From Stropharia rugosoannulata (Eukaryota > Basidiomycota > Agaricomycetes > Agaricales > Strophariaceae), in the NCBI GenBank assembly GCA_028532985.1, contig JANCIK010000003.1, forward strand, positions 196,001 to 260,000: 64,000 nt of DNA, in the 5' to 3' direction. Shown here piece after piece: positions 34,820 through 46,782 of this stretch (within the stretch, counting starts at the first letter, position 1; the number at the start of each line of letters is the position of its first letter). The notes below the pieces were generated by a model. That model was not told where the DNA came from. It did no database searches and saw nothing but the letters and a program-made list of their open reading frames with translations. A program made the translations under genes and the position numbers.

Positions 34820-37406
34820 ATGAGTGATCGCAACCTCAAACAATCCAAGAACAAAAAAAGTAAAGCTGCCTCACAAAGACATAAATACGTGAGGATCATG
34901 TCTTTGCTAAGGATGTCAGTTGCTAGCAGTTTCTCATGACAAGATCTATTTTTGTCCGTCTTACAGAGCGCGCCGGCGAGTCCTGGTGACCCATCTCTCT
35001 CAACCACATTCGTTTGGATTCCTATTTTAATTTCTATCGCACTATATATCTACTTAGTATGTTGGCCAAATGCAGTATCTCTCGTTGTGTTCTGACAATT
35101 GAATCCGCAGAACCCTACCACCCTTAAAAATATTGTTAATGAATGGATCGGATTCTCTGAACACTTCGATGTTATACCCACAGCGCAGCAATATGCTGCA
35201 TCTGAAATTACGACAGATCTTGAGAGAAGGGACGCGATAGTTGCAGCATTCAAGGTGACACTTTATTCCAAGACATACGGGCATGTAAGGCTGACAATGC
35301 ACTTAGCACTCCTGGCAAGCGTACGGTGGGATAACTTGCTTCACGTAGGGGAATAAACTCATTCAATGAATTCATACCAGTTCGCGATGCAATGGGCGAC
35401 GACGAATACCATCCTATAGACAAACGAGGCTCAAATCTTACCCATGCTGGGGGCATTGGGTATATGGTCGTCGACGTACTGGATACGATGCAGATAATGG
35501 GACTCGAAGATGAATATCGGCATGCCAGGCAGTGGGTGGCAGACAAGCTCTCATTCGACCGTGATGGTAGATTCAGCACATTTGAAGTAAGCATGCTGCT
35601 TTTATCAGTAGTACTAAGTACTCTTCTCAAATGCCCCAGACTACCATACGAATTCTTGGTGGCTTGCTGTCAGCATACCACTTTTCAGGCGGTGACGAAC
35701 TTTACCTGCACAAAGCCAGAGACCTCGCAGATAGGATGATGCCCGTATTTGATACCCCAGTAGGGATACCTCTGCCTATCATCAACCTGGCCGAGCACAA
35801 AGGATACCACACTGAAGATTTCCCTGGAGTGAACAGCATAGCCGAGATAGCCACTCTTCAGTTGGAATTTCGCTACTTGAGCCAGTTAACAGGAGATACC
35901 GATTACTGGAAGGCAGCGGTTAAAGTATGTTTTCTTTCTCGCCTCTCTCGTCAGGTTTCTTAAACTTGGACCTCTAGGTTATGCAAGTAATCAGGGAGAA
36001 TCGCCTTCCTCATGGCTTGGCATCGGCATTTGTGAGGTATGCACATGCAGTACAACGCAAGCCTCACTCTGAGGCGCTTCCACAGGATAGACAATGGTCA
36101 ATACGAGCCTACAGTTATACGCCTTGGATCACGGGCGGATTCCTACTATGAGTATTTGCTGTAAGTCTTCGGTAAATAATGTTTTTGTACCTTATGGTCA
36201 TGCTGATTAAATGAATACAGTAAGCAATATCTTCAGACTGTAAGTTACGTCCAAGTACAGGCAATTTCTAGATCTCATGTCAAATAAGAATAATACGGAA
36301 GAGGTCTATCGCGAAGTCAGTCATCGTTGACCATATCAAAAGATAGGTTGACTCAAGGCTGACTGCTTTACAGATGTACGCTGTAGCTATGGATGGAATT
36401 CACGCACACCTCATTCAGAAGAGCATGGCAAGTGGCTTAACCTATACGTCTGAGCTAGTGCCAGAGGAAGCCTCTAATGGTGGGATGTAAGTCCTTTTGA
36501 CCTTGTGTCTGTTCTTGGCTTGACCTCGAATACCCACCCAGATCATGGCGACTAACCCCTAGACAAGATCACCTCGCATGCTTCCTGGGCGGATCACTTA
36601 TGCTCGGCGCAGTACAAACAGGGGCGCTGAGACACCCTATTTCTATGCCTCCGCGCGCCGAAGAGTTCTCAGAGAAGGGCAAGCGTGACTGGAAGACCGG
36701 TGTCGAGCTTATCAGGACCTGCATAAACATGCACGATACAGCTACGTGCGCTTCTCAATTCTGGCGGAGTAGTAATATGTACTGACATGTTCAATTTGTA
36801 GTGGTCTTGCTCCCGAGACTGTTTACTTTCGAGTACGCAGTGATGGCATGGATGACACTCTTCCTAATGCCCCTCAAGACTGGTATATCAAGGGCGCAGC
36901 GTGAGTGAGATACTGCACATCATGTTTTGAATTCTCTGAATTGTTTTCCAGTGCCTCTGAATTCCCCCCTTACGATGCAAGATACATGTTGCGACCTGAG
37001 ACAGTCGAGTCCTTGTTTTTGGCCTACAGATTGACTGGGGAACAGCGCTATCGCGACCACGGCTGGAGGATATTCCAATCTATTGAAAAACATTGTCGAG
37101 TCGAAAGCGGTGGATATGCCACAATTCTCAACGTTGATGAGAATCCCCCACGACAGGAAGACAAAATGGAAACATTTTTCTTGGTGCGTTGTTATGTTAT
37201 TTCAATGGATACTGTCGATTGACCATATACAAAGAGCGAGACGTTGAAGTACTTGTATCTGCTTTTTTCTAGCTCAGACGTGGTACCTTTGGACAGTGAG
37301 TAATATGGTTACTCAAGGAAAAGGCATACTGATCCATAGCTACGCAGAATACGTGTTTAACACGGAAGCACACCCATTCCCCATTTTTAAAGCAGGCCAG
37401 TCTTAA
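34820..37406 (+). CDS. GH47 class I alpha-mannosidase
   Basis: Sixteen exons give about 586 residues: 34820-34888, 34967-35056, 35111-35254, 35307-35325, 35381-35586, 35640-35924, 35978-36036, 36086-36160, 36221-36239, 36289-36315, 36374-36486, 36542-36745, 36802-36900, 36952-37183, 37235-37295, 37348-37406. A short cytosolic tail rich in Lys leads into one membrane anchor (TFVWIPILISIALYIYL). GH47 landmarks follow: HSWQAYVRDAMGDDEYHPI, YMVVDVLDTMQIMGL, IRILGGLLSAYHFSG, IAEIATLQLEFRYLS, HLACFLGGSL, YMLRPETVESLF and, near the end, FNTEAHPFP whose Thr normally helps hold the catalytic calcium. The enzyme trims alpha-1,2-mannose from N-glycans in the ER or early Golgi. Three exons are under 30 nt. 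Confidence 0.92.
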
Positions 37407-37541
37407 CTCGATACTCATGATGTCGTGTGTTCTATGTAGATTGCGTTAAAATAAATAGATGCAAAGGAAAGCGCGAATAAGATGCATGCGACATGATGGC
37501 ATATAATCGGAGGCATACAGTACAACAGGCGAGCGAGTAGA

Positions 37542-38374
37542 TTACTCCTCATCCTCTTCATCACCACCCTCCTCCTTCTTGGCGGCAGCGGCAGCGCGCT
37601 TGCGCTTAACGCGACCCGGGCGGCCTCCACCGTATGGCGAGGTAAGGGCGAAGTCGATGTGTTTTTGGGAGTCGAGACGAACGACGAAAGAAGGGACGTT
37701 GACAATTTGCTTGCCGACGCTGTAGGACAGTGGACTGTTACGACTGGTTCATTTTTCAGCTTGCAGGAAGTACACACCGAATGTGCCTTTGCCTGATAAG
37801 GACACGAGCGTGGTGAATGCTCCTGGCCAAGCCACTCTTGAACACCTGAGTCTGGAGCCTGCGCTCCAAGAAATCCTCGATTTTGAGGGCAAGCACGTAA
37901 TCGAGACGCATGCGGCTCTCATCGAGCACGCCAATGCGCACAAGACGACGGATGAGAGCATTACCCTCGAAAAGACGCTTAGGGTCCTTGTCATCGAGCT
38001 TGAGCAGTTCACGCGCAGCACGACGAATCTTGGACAGAATGAGGGCGATGCGCCAAATCTCGCGCTTGTTGCGGAGACCGTATTCTCCAGCGAGCTAGAG
38101 TTGAATGTCAGCTATGTATATAAATATATATTTTGGATCGCTACGACCTTCAGCTCAGCATCGAGGCGGGCCGACTCAAATGGGCGACGGGGGACCTTGT
38201 AGCTGTTAAGTTACAAAAGTAACATGGGGAGCATTGGCTTGTTAGCACAACTGCTACACCCTCCACTAAGTGGATCTTGAAGACTCACGTCTTGCTGTGG
38301 TTCCTCGGAGCCCTAGAAAGGCCGTTAATACAATGAGTAGTTGGACGGGATTATCGCAGACATTACCTGGGCAT
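37542..38374 (-). CDS. RPS9: 40S ribosomal protein S9 (uS4)
   Basis: Five exons (38374-38367, 38312-38289, 38202-38148, 38094-37778, 37719-37542) give 193 residues, matching the family length. The start reads [29 protein letters not shown] across four exons, and the S4 RNA-binding core [34 protein letters not shown] is unmistakable. The tail ([17 protein letters not shown], then an acidic end) is longer and more acidic than in yeast. Exon 1 codes only two complete codons and two bases. The gene is divergent from eL21 and converges on the GH47 gene with 135 bp between stops. Confidence 0.97.
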
Positions 38375-38642
38375 GTTGACGACGGCGACTGGAAGAGGTT
38401 AGTACGACGAAAACCAGACTCGCCCTGTTCCAATTGGGTGGATTCGCCAAAGGCGGACAAACAGATTAAGCTCCGTTGTACAGCCACAACTATACAGACG
38501 GCACCAGCCACTCGGGAATAGCCGGTCGATATCCAATTCTGCCTCTGGACATCGGAGAGGACACCGACAACGCCTGATGTAAGTGTCTTCACGCCGCTAC
38601 CATCGATGACAGGACTCATGTCGACATTCTACAGCCCTCAAG
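38375..38642. promoter_or_regulatory. shared divergent promoter of S9 and L21
   Basis: Only 268 bp separate the two divergent ribosomal protein start codons, so the core promoters of both genes must lie here or inside their short leaders. No TATA box is obvious. The arrangement would couple expression of one small-subunit and one large-subunit protein. Confidence 0.7.
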
Positions 38643-39284
38643 ATGCCTCACTCTTTCGGTTACCGCGCGCGTACGCGCCATATGTTCAAGCGGGGCTTCA
38701 AGGGTACGTCTGGACCTATTATTTACTTATTAAAACAACCTCTGATCTTGCGCAGAGCATGGCCCCGTTAAGTTGTCCACTTTCCTCATCAACTACCATA
38801 TCGGAGACATTGTCGATATCAAGGCCAATGCTGCCCAACAAAAGGGTATGCCTCACAAATACTATCATGGGTGCGTTTTATTGGGTCGCATTTAAAACGT
38901 CCGTATCTCAATTGGCGACCTCCAGACGCACTGGAATTGTGTACAACGTCACACCCTCGGCTGTCGGTGTCATCGTGTACAAGGTTGTCGGTAACCGATA
39001 CCTGGAGAAGCGAGTGAACCTGCGTGTTGAGCACATTCGTCACTCGAAGTGCCGTCAGGAATTCTTGGATCGGGTGAAGGCTAACACCAAGGCACATGCC
39101 GTTGCAAAGGAAAGGGGCGGTGAGTAGTGTTTTTCTGTTTATCGCGACAATTATTTTACATAGCTTCCCAGAGCGCATCAACCTCCGCCGCATTCCTTCC
39201 CTCCCTCGCGAAGCCCGCACTGTCTCGACTTCCGGGAATGCTCCCCAAACGATCGTCCCTGTTCCTTACGAGACAACAATCTAG
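38643..39284 (+). CDS. RPL21: 60S ribosomal protein L21 (eL21)
   Basis: Four exons (38643-38703, 38756-38870, 38926-39119, 39172-39284) give 160 residues, the usual length. The start MPHSFGYRARTRHMFKRGFK, the middle [34 protein letters not shown] and the C-terminus LPREARTVSTSGNAPQTIVPVPYETTI are diagnostic. The fourth exon needs the acceptor TTCCCAG; an AG ten bases earlier would shift the frame. Confidence 0.97.
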
Positions 39285-39570
39285 ATGGAATACGATATAT
39301 GTTTGATTCCGTTTAGTTGTTCCACCCTTCATGCTCAGATGCCGGCTATGTGTATGTCCACGCTATATTGCTCTATGCTGCGGCATTGTGCCTAAAACCA
39401 TGAATTGTATAACGCTGTGTGAAACAAGGACTTAGAAATGATACCCAGATCGGATTAATAACTTGCAATGCTGAACTCAGTTGAAGTTTGAAGTCAACAA
39501 AGCCCTTTCAACAACTTGTGAAGCCGATTACTTGGGCAGTTTAACCCTTAGGCCTTAGGTATTGAAGTAT

Positions 39571-39708
39571 CGATAAGGCCAAATGAAGAACAACCTAGAA
39601 CAAGATCTTATCGCTATTCCGCGTCTTGGCAAATATTTGGCGCCCACTGAGACCTTCCGTATCTCATCATATCTCTCGTATCTTCAGCGTTGTGATATTA
39701 CCTGATAA
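39571..39708. promoter_or_regulatory. cluster of GATA-factor motifs upstream of the xanthine dioxygenase
   Basis: Three HGATAR matches lie within 300 bp of the start: CGATAA at 39571-39576, CGATAA on the minus strand at 39608-39613 and TGATAA at 39703-39708. AreA/NIT2-type GATA factors bind such sites to switch on nitrogen-scavenging genes, which fits a xanthine-degrading enzyme. The motif is short, so chance occurrence is possible. Confidence 0.4.
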
Positions 39709-39862
39709 TAGGTTCATTATCAGCCTTTATTGAAGATGACAGGGGTCCGCCACATGGAGCCTCCCGTCCGCCCCATGTTGCTCCGGGGAATAAATAGCCA
39801 ACGCATCCGTTGTACTTGCAATTCGGATCTTGCTTACTGCCCCTTCTTCCTTACTCACATAA

Positions 39863-41341
39863 ATGGCCATTGAATTAGTTCCACTCCCTCTCCCAGCTTC
39901 TGCCGACCCTTCTAAGTTCGCTGACTTCGGACGGGAGGTGAGAGGTGTCGACCCTGCGAATTTCACTCCAGAGGAATTCAAAGAAATCGAAGATGCATTA
40001 TACAGGGTATGTCGATCCACCCCTTCCTATGATGCACGGGCACCCATATATTCCTTTCGACTAGCACGGTGCATTGCTATTCAGAAACGCACATGTCGCC
40101 CCCGCTCAACAGTATGCATTGACCAAGGTAAGTTACCGCATTTCTGGAAACTCTTTACTTCAATGTTGATGGGAAATCAGGCTTTCGATCCCCTGTCAGA
40201 AAACTATGGTCATGGTAACAACAAAACGGGAGAAACAAAGAAGTCCATTCTTCACCCGGACCTCAAGACAATTCCCTCTGTTCCTCAGGTACAGCTTATC
40301 GGCAATGGCATGGTCTACAATCACGAGGGCATAGCAGAGGCACCCCTCAAACACCCAAATCATACAACCTTCCACAAAACTGTGGTGTCACCAGAGGACT
40401 CCGACAAAGGTATCACCCGCTTCTACCGGTGGCATATCGACGCCGCGCTTTACGATCTGAACCCACCGAAGGTGACGACATTGTACGGTCTTACTGTGCC
40501 CGCCGGCGAAAAGCAGACATGCCGCTACGACGATGGCACTGGGGATGAGCTCGAGGTCCCTTTAGGAACGACGGCATTTGTCTCAGGGAAGACAATGTTC
40601 GATATCCTCCCGAGGGAGCTCAAGAGCCTCGCAGTGCGCTCGAGGGTCAAATACGCACCCCACCCTTATGTATGGATGGCGCCCGCTCATGCAATGTCAA
40701 CTGGTCTGGGGATTGAATCAGAGAGTCTGGAACTCCCTCTTGAGGAGCTCCCGGAGTGGAGCGAGGATAAAGTGAAGATTTTCCCAGTCGTACGTGCTGC
40801 TCTGTCATCATGAGTCACAGAGTTACAGCTAATCAATAATATCATTTGTAGCTATGGAAGAATCCTGTCAATGGCGCTCTTCACTTCCAGGTGCATCCTT
40901 GCGGTGCGAGAGAACTTATTGTCGCGCCACTGCCTGAAGGAGCCAGCCGTGAGGGGGCTCTATATCCAGATGGTGCCCATATTACAGAACTTCAGTTGGT
41001 CCGGGAACTCCTTTATAAGATGCAACGACCTGGAATTGCTCCCGAGGTACGCCCATTGTCCACACATTGTTGGCCAGGCCTCTAATTAATCTATAACACA
41101 TCATAGCTGGTCTACCCTCATGATTGGTGAGCATTTTGTAGCAATTCCAGTGTATAACACATGTCCTAACGTCATTATCAGGCGGGAGAATGATTTTGTT
41201 TTATTCCACAACCGCGGCGTGCTGCACACTGTCGTCGGTGCTTTCAAGCCTGACCAAGTCCGTGCATTCCACCAATGTAACCTTGCGGCATCGGACGAAC
41301 CAACCGGTCCTTCAGCAGAAGACTATCAAACGTATGCTTAA
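39863..41341 (+). CDS. xanA: XanA-type xanthine/alpha-ketoglutarate dioxygenase
   Basis: Six exons (39863-40006, 40065-40127, 40181-40789, 40852-41046, 41107-41126, 41182-41341) give about 396 residues. The product belongs to the TauD/TfdA Fe(II) and alpha-ketoglutarate dioxygenases: HID at about residues 154-156 and the distal His in LFHNRG at about 353 form the iron site, with an Arg in QVRAFHQ near 371 for the cosubstrate. Segments such as DAALYDLNPPKVTTLYGL, KQTCRYDDGTGDELEVPLGTTAFVSG and KYAPHPYVWMAPAHAMSTGLG are typical of fungal XanA, which hydroxylates xanthine to uric acid. That specific activity is inferred from resemblance. Upstream GATA motifs suggest nitrogen control. Confidence 0.92.
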
Positions 41342-41577
41342 AGGGGTAGTTTCCTGTAATTTATATCATCGCCCTCGAGCTGAAATGGACAAATACCACA
41401 TGTAAAATCATCCAACGTGAAGTTTAAGAATTACTATGTATTTATCTGGTACATAACCTCTGATGGAAGGCATAAATATCTCTTGTAAGTATAACTTAAG
41501 TGTCGTCCTTCGCTGCATTACCCGCGCTTTACCCACAACCACCTAAGGTCTAAGCTTAGGATTAAAAGGAACAACAG

Positions 41578-42882
41578 CTACACTGGGTCGCCGCAGGTTT
41601 CAATTACAACTTTTGACTCCGATGCTACTTCCGACGCTGCTAAGTTGGTCTCGTTGATGATTGATGCAGATGCGACGATGTTGTCTCTCACGCTTGTATC
41701 CTTAAATGTCGAACGTTCTGCACAGTGCCAACTGTGAGTCGACGCCCACTGATGCGGTGTGATGTGAATGTCATTTTCTTCCATTGGGTGCTTGTCGGAC
41801 GTGCAATGGTGTCGGGCCCAGCATGTCAGTACAAGTAAATTGGAGGTGATTATTCCAAGGGCTGTCTGTATTGGAGAATACACGGGAGATTTCAGTTGAA
41901 CAAGTTTATGGGTGAAAGTTGAAATCCTACAGCAATATAGCAGACCATTAGCCAGACTACGAGTCCTCCGGGACCCGTGAAATAGTGACCGTATGAGATG
42001 TTACAGAGCAGAAGAGAAGAGACAGCAGTAATGGCGCTACATGAAAAGACCAAGCGCACAAGGAGACGCTCATTTGGTCGACGGCTGACATTCCACAACC
42101 CTTGCAGGGGAACCACAAGAAGGGCAACGTCCCCGCATATCTCTACTATATTATAATAGTTGAACATTTATGAGCATATCTTCTACAGGATACAAACTTA
42201 CTAACTGTTACAGCAGTCTCATAACCTTTCCTCGGAGTACAGGCCATGATTTCAAAAGACGTCTTGAGCTGCCATTCAGTGTGAAGAACACAAGCAGCAA
42301 TCGCCGCGGTAGACAGAGAGAACCAAAAAATGACGAAAATGATGGGTATGGACATTGCAACACATCTCATTCGGGGGTATTGTATGGGGGTAACCCTCAG
42401 TACTGCGAGTGATATGCTTATGCGTGACCACCTGCAGACGATGGATAAAGATTCATGAATGTAGTACAGGTTTAAGACGTACCAGTTGATGGTTGGGTAG
42501 AAGAACTGATTTGTGTAACTCAGCAGAATCTTTTCGTGGTCTGGCACTGGATACGTCACGATACAGATAAATGAACCAATGTTCCGAAATGCTTTTTTAG
42601 AGAAGTAACCATTGTACTGACCCATATGTCTATATCGCAACCACAGAACAGCCATGTTTGGAAGTTCAAGTGCGAGAGGTATTATTGTCGCATAATCGTC
42701 CCACCATAGCCGCTGTGTTCGCCGGCGGTGTTCTAATCGAAAAATAGTTGATAGGATAGCAATTGCGTGAATTATTGAAACGCCAACTGACGATTAGGCA
42801 CATCGGTTCCACATCAAGAAAGGTGACAGAGCAAGGAAAACACACTTTTCCAAGGCAAAAAAGGCTGTTCGCTAGTAATCAT
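41578..42882 (-). CDS. fungal rhodopsin-domain-like integral membrane protein
   Basis: Six exons (42882-42846, 42786-42622, 42546-42483, 42431-42202, 42145-41931, 41865-41578) keep phase and give about 332 residues. The N-terminus (PFLPWKIGVSIIHAIAILSTIFRL..., then RLWWDDYATIIPLALEL) and the following helices (WWSRISISLAVLRVTP, VEICGDVALLVVPL-like, VFSCSAITAVSSLLL, ITSNLLVLTCW) match the basidiomycete group related to the ascomycete PTH11-type rhodopsin domain. The C-terminal 80 residues are soluble and polar. Role unknown, perhaps sensing. The acceptor of exon 3 is the least certain; an earlier AG would add about 18 residues. Confidence 0.75.
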
Positions 42883-45800
42883 AGGTACAGAGCGGTGTAC
42901 AGGTGTGGAGATGGAATTGCAGCCTCGCTCGCAGAGCAAGGCTAAATATAGGGAGGAAAATCAACAAGACGGGCCTCGGAGGACCTTTACCTTTTAAACT
43001 TCGATGTTTCCAATCTTACGCGCTCGGCGTACCCTTGCCAACTGAAAATACTTCAGTCACTTTAGTAAGGTAAGCCTATACATTATTTCCGAGCGCAGGC
43101 CATCAGCAACTTGACCATTTAGTATCCGGGTTTTGCCAGTTTTGTTCCGTTTTTCAGTTTCAGAAAACCATACTTACATTTCAGATTAAGATTAGGCTTC
43201 AGAAACACGACAACTTGAATTGACATGATAATTATCAGGCTTGATTCCTTCCTAGGTTTCCAGAAAAACATACATACGTTTTCAGATAGTATATCAGTTT
43301 GCTGGTTTTTGCAGTTTAATTGCTATTTCCGGGGTGAGAAACCACAAAAAATTAAATGGTAAAGATGCTGATGTAAGTGCACACTATGTAATGCATAACT
43401 CTATCCTTCCTTTGTTGTTGATGTATATGGCTCCCCCATGGGGCTGTTGGAATTCTAGACGCACTGTCACGCGTGCTTTGCGAGCGTACGCAATGAGTAC
43501 TTTCCAAGTGTCTTCCATTCATTACCCAATCATTGAGTTATTGCCCATTTAATCTATCTTTGTTACTTACTTATTTGTCATTCGCGTTTGTTCTCTATTA
43601 TTACTGTTGAGTATTTAATAGTTCCTCAATGTAATTTTCCTACATCCGTTTGTCTCTCGAGTTCACCAAGGCCAAACTTGAATTCACTAATTCCTCTCTC
43701 ATATGTTGATCACGCGGTGCTACGCTTATTTTAACAGGGGCCTCTAATGCTTGGTTCAGGGAAAGCGGGGATCAATCGAATAGGCGCCCGACATGATGTC
43801 TTGTGGCACCAGGTCCAAATCACTCGCCTCCAAAGCAATGAGTCAAGGAGTTAGACGCGTCATTGATTTACTTGTCTGATGGCACAACGTTTCAAATAGA
43901 CAAATTTCTCACATCAGTTTTTATTTTCTCGAGTTGGCACCTGTGAAAATGCAACGATGCTTGCGGATACATGTCAACGCCGGCCCCAAGAAACGCTGAA
44001 CACTCTCGTCTACATACAAGCATGCTTCTCTAAACGCCCAAAAGCGAAGAAATAAGGAGCGGGAAATATAGCAACTGTAAGGCTTAGACAACGTACTGCG
44101 CAGTAGTAAATTTCTGAAATACGATGATGGTGAATTATGAGTACCGAGCGAAACACTCAGCTCCTGGATGGCTTGCGAGAAGCTCAGGCGATGATGGTTT
44201 CTGACGAGCACATTGGACTGTAATTTTAAAATTGTTTCCATTCTATTCTATAGAGTGAGTTCCCACCGCCTGTCTGATGGACTTTGTTTGCATGCATATG
44301 CATGACTGCATATTGACGCGAGTAGTTGGAATCAATGAATTAGAAAGATGTAACCACTTACTGTATTGATGTATGGCATTTGAAACAGTACAGGGTGGCC
44401 CGTGACAGATCATCCACTACTAAATACTCAATGGGGTATTAACCTTGAGAACACAGCCTTAGTTTACTAAATTTAAAAACATTTCATTTTTCTTATGAGG
44501 TGTTTGAGTGAAGGCCATTATTCTCTCCAATTCTTTATCTGCAGCCTTTTGCAATGAGGAGTTAGTACATATCGCTCAAATAGCTACAAACTGCTGCTGC
44601 AGATAGGCATAATAGTACGTATGCGAGCAAAGTATCCTACGTAAAAAAACTGATCTGCATGCATACTTACGTACTCAACGTTCAATATAATTACTCAAAG
44701 GAGATATCAATATAATGCGTCAATGTTGAGTTGTCAAAAGTACCTTCAAATGGACGGAGGCTTCTCATAAAGAATGACAACATTGAAAATGGAAAATTGT
44801 TGCTGATACATACTGAGATAAATTATGGCGACAATATTATCATATTTTTCGGAATAAATGCAAGTGCGAAGTAGCGTTGTCATCTCCAAAATCAGATCCC
44901 GTGTATCACTGAAACAAGCTGAATAATGAATATATGTCTAAAGGATTCTGAGTATGATGCCCAAAGCTCTAGCGCTCAAGCTCAAGAGCGCTATTAGACA
45001 ATGTTATTAAGAAGCGAGACTCAGAAGCCTCTAAAACATACTACCGGCAGTATCATGGCTGAAATAAGGCTGCATTGAGATATCATCATTATTCATCTCA
45101 CGTTGAAATTAATGCTGGTTTGAAGCAGGTTGATTACAGCTTTTATGCTAGGATAATGCGCATGGCTTTCTCGGTGAGATGTTCAGAGTTACTCCCACAC
45201 ACTTCACAATCATACATATAGAAATTCTGCCTATAAAATCATAGATCAAGCTTCAAGCTTCAAGACAGATTAGACGTTGATTTTTGTGACTAGTGCACTT
45301 AGAAACCCTACTACATACTTAGTATGCCTGCACTGTGCCTTGTGTGACTGAGACGCTTCAGGTTTTACACAGGTTTATGCTATAGGTTTACCGGATTGGG
45401 AATTCGGGTCGAAACCCGGTAGAAAAACGTAGCGACAACCGTGTTGGGCAATTCCGAATGCGCGTCGCTGAACGCCACTGAACACCAGATGTCTAAGCCC
45501 GTCATTCAACGTTCAACGGTTAACCATCTCTTCATTATGCCGAACGATAGTACCTACTTGACTGATGTTTTAGTTCAGAAACAGGACAACCGCTGTGGCT
45601 TTAGCGGCGTCAGTGCAAAGCAATCATGTTCCATCGGTATATATATGCTCAAAGTCATTGATTCATAGAGGGATTGCGGTGTCTTTACCATTGGGTTCCT
45701 GAACAGATCCTCGAACACCCAGCATGGTTAATTGAGCTTGTGCATCATGGAGTGGCTGTTAGTACTACTACATAGTCGTACTAGAAGCTATTTCGGCCTC

Positions 45801-46782
45801 TTTTTTCGCTGACATTATAACAGCAAGAACACTTTCAGGAGTAGCCTTCTCATTGAGACGAGTCATTGAAACGGAGAAATGAGAATGCCGCAGATCATTA
45901 GAACGATTGAGCACGCGGCAACTCGGCACAGAAAATAGGCATCGCGTTTCTAGAGCAATCTCGTACAGTTGTGTACAGTAAGCAGCAGCTTTAGACCGTG
46001 GAGATATGAATTACCGCCGTTGCCTTTCAAATGTCAACGCAACGAGTAACGGAGGTAACAGTCGCGGGGAGCTCCAATCGACTCATCGTGGTTTCATTTC
46101 TTGGCCCAGTAATGTGTCCGCAATTGTATCCCACTGTCACTGCTTTGGATAGTATCATTGGATGGTCTTGAAGTCATCTCTTACTAGGTAAGAAAATCGG
46201 ACGTAAGGAAGGGATAATATTAAACGTTTTTCTAAGTGAGAGTCAGTGTACAGTCTTTCCTTTTATGGATTGTGTGTACGGGCCGTGCGACGGTTTGTAT
46301 GGCAACATCTGCTCGTGCTGTTCTCAACGATAAACCTCTTCAATAACAATAACAGGTACTCTTACCTTTTCGTGCGTAAGTCACATCAGCCCTCATTGTG
46401 TATCATGTGACTCAAAATTCCTTAGAAGGTCAAACACCAGCGACTTAACCAACATTCCAAATCGAATCTAGAGCATAAATACCATCGAGCGGGAGGTTGT
46501 GCACCCACTAAATCTTGGGAAGGACTGCACAGGTCAAGGTGAGAGATACGACTAGTAACATGACTAAACATAAATTTGTTATGTGCAGGACATTATAGGC
46601 GATTGTGACAAGAAAGTAAGTTGAAGACTAAGCGTATTACATGGTGTGTTAAAGTTATTGAAAGCATCTGAGTCAACCAGTAGCAAGAAATAGGGCAACA
46701 TATGCGGTTGCCGGGGGCATTAGGGCAGAGCGCATCCCAGAATCCTCACTGGGATCATGAAAAGTATCAGCGATTGGCCGTA
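42883..46782. other. 3.9 kb gene-poor AT-rich gap
   Basis: Apart from the solo LTR at 43445-43736 no gene is supported. The frame at 43921-44241 (minus) and several short frames have no motif. A small hairpin, CGGGT-CGAA-ACCCG, lies near 45403-45416. Low complexity and many A/T runs suggest decayed mobile DNA. Confidence 0.45.
43445..43736. mobile_element. solo LTR of a retrotransposon with 5-bp target duplication
   Basis: A 292 bp element begins TGTTGGAATTC and ends TTTTAACA, so its ends are TGTT...AACA, the short inverted ends of LTRs. It is flanked on both sides by GGGGC (43440-43444 and 43737-43741), a perfect 5-bp target-site duplication. No internal coding region or second LTR is present, so it is a solo LTR left by recombination. 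The TGTTGGAA start is typical of Ty1/copia-like LTRs, but family assignment is a guess. The strand is undetermined. Confidence 0.8.

Noticed and set aside
43921..44241. 106-codon minus-strand frame after the solo LTR
   Set aside because: No resemblance to retrotransposon proteins or any other family.
45403..45416. CGGGT-CGAA-ACCCG hairpin resembling a T-arm or terminator
   Set aside because: The stem is only five pairs and isolated; no tRNA cloverleaf can be built around it.
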